Shown here piece after piece: positions 6,430-6,796 of a DNA stretch of 6,796 nt (its first letter is position 1; each line of letters begins with the position of its first letter). The translations under genes and the position numbers were made by a program. The notes under the pieces are model-generated. The model was not told where the DNA came from. It did no database searches and was given only the letters and a program-made list of their open reading frames with translations. The stretch spans positions 1 to 6,796 of the forward strand of contig JADLDF010000505.1 of assembly GCA_020846815.1 (NCBI GenBank). The letters are read 5' to 3'. This DNA comes from Gammaproteobacteria bacterium (GTDB lineage Bacteria > Pseudomonadota > Gammaproteobacteria > Steroidobacterales > Steroidobacteraceae).

Positions 6430-6796
6430 ACGATCCTGCCGCCACGCGGCCCCTGGCGCGCCGCGCCGACCTGCCGCCCGCGGGCGCGCCGCCCGAGGCC
6501 GACGCCTATTACGAGGCTCATCGCAAGGTCTACCCGCGCGAGGTCAAGGGCCGTTTCGCGACCCTGCGCACGATCGCGGTCTGGGTGCTGCTCGGCCTCT
6601 ACTACCTGATTCCCTGGGTCGACTGGCAGGGCCGCCAGGCCGTCCTGTTCGACCTGCCGGCGCGCAAGTTCTACCTGTTCGGGCTGACCCTCTGGCCGCA
6701 GGACTTCATCTTCCTGACCTGGCTGCTGGTCATCGCGGCGCTGAGCCTGTTCTTCTTCACGGCACTCGGCGGCCGGCTGTGGTGCGGCTATGCCTG
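6426..6796 (+). CDS. ccoG: cbb3 oxidase assembly protein CcoG (RdxA/FixG family), 3' end outside window
   Basis: Membrane protein with ferredoxin-type 4Fe-4S sites in its later part. CcoG is reported to reduce Cu(II) for copper delivery to the oxidase. The first 123 residues are visible and the frame runs off the right edge. A Pro/Ala-rich start (4-23) precedes the family signature KVYPREVKGRF (34-44), helix one (about 47-65 with LYYLIPW), the LFDLPARKFYLFGLTLWPQD segment (74-93) and helix two (about 94-114). It ends at GRLWCGYA (116-123), the beginning of the conserved WCGYxCPQ-type motif. The start is taken as TTG 6426, overlapping the previous stop as TTGA. The iron-sulfur cysteines lie beyond the window. 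ccoG commonly follows ccoNOQP, so the context agrees. Confidence 0.93.
   Translation, partial: MNDPAATRPLARRADLPPAGAPPEADAYYEAHRKVYPREVKGRFATLRTIAVWVLLGLYYLIPWVDWQGRQAVLFDLPARKFYLFGLTLWPQDFIFLTWLLVIAALSLFFFTALGGRLWCGYA

Overview
The window is a high-GC bacterial chromosome segment (roughly two-thirds G+C by eye, with strong G/C third-position bias). It carries the structural genes of a cbb3-type (C-family) heme-copper cytochrome c oxidase. CcoN closely follows the gammaproteobacterial pattern as I recall it from Pseudomonas-type sequences. That, the cytochrome c4-like gene and the ccoN-O-Q-P order fit a GC-rich Gammaproteobacterium or possibly a Betaproteobacterium. The genus cannot be read from the sequence.

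Layout: (1) positions 1-1948, + strand, hold the 3' part of a PAS-domain sensor histidine kinase and a FixJ-family response regulator that overlap by 4 nt (ATGA), a FixL/FixJ-like two-component pair. (2) A 33-nt convergent gap carries an inverted repeat. (3) Positions 1982-2698, - strand, encode an exported diheme class I cytochrome c resembling cytochrome c4. (4) Positions 2699-2877 are a 179-nt divergent promoter region with an AT-rich core. (5) From 2878 to the right edge, + strand, runs a tightly packed operon: ccoN, ccoO, ccoQ, ccoP, an unrecognised 99-residue two-helix membrane protein, and the 5' part of ccoG, which starts on TTG.

The genes form a coherent module for respiration at low oxygen. 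The two-component pair plausibly senses an oxygen- or redox-related cue and controls transcription. The diheme cytochrome can carry electrons from the bc1 complex to the oxidase. CcoN is the catalytic subunit, CcoO and CcoP bring electrons in through c-type hemes, CcoQ stabilises the complex, and CcoG helps copper delivery and assembly.

Most of this is well-known biology, and I see no mobile element, CRISPR array, RNA gene or clearly new system. The least explained parts are a perfect 14-bp GC-rich hairpin with a 3-nt loop just after the ccoP stop, inside the start of the 99-residue gene, and that unrecognised gene itself. The lack of a recognisable FNR/FixK box ahead of ccoN is also notable.
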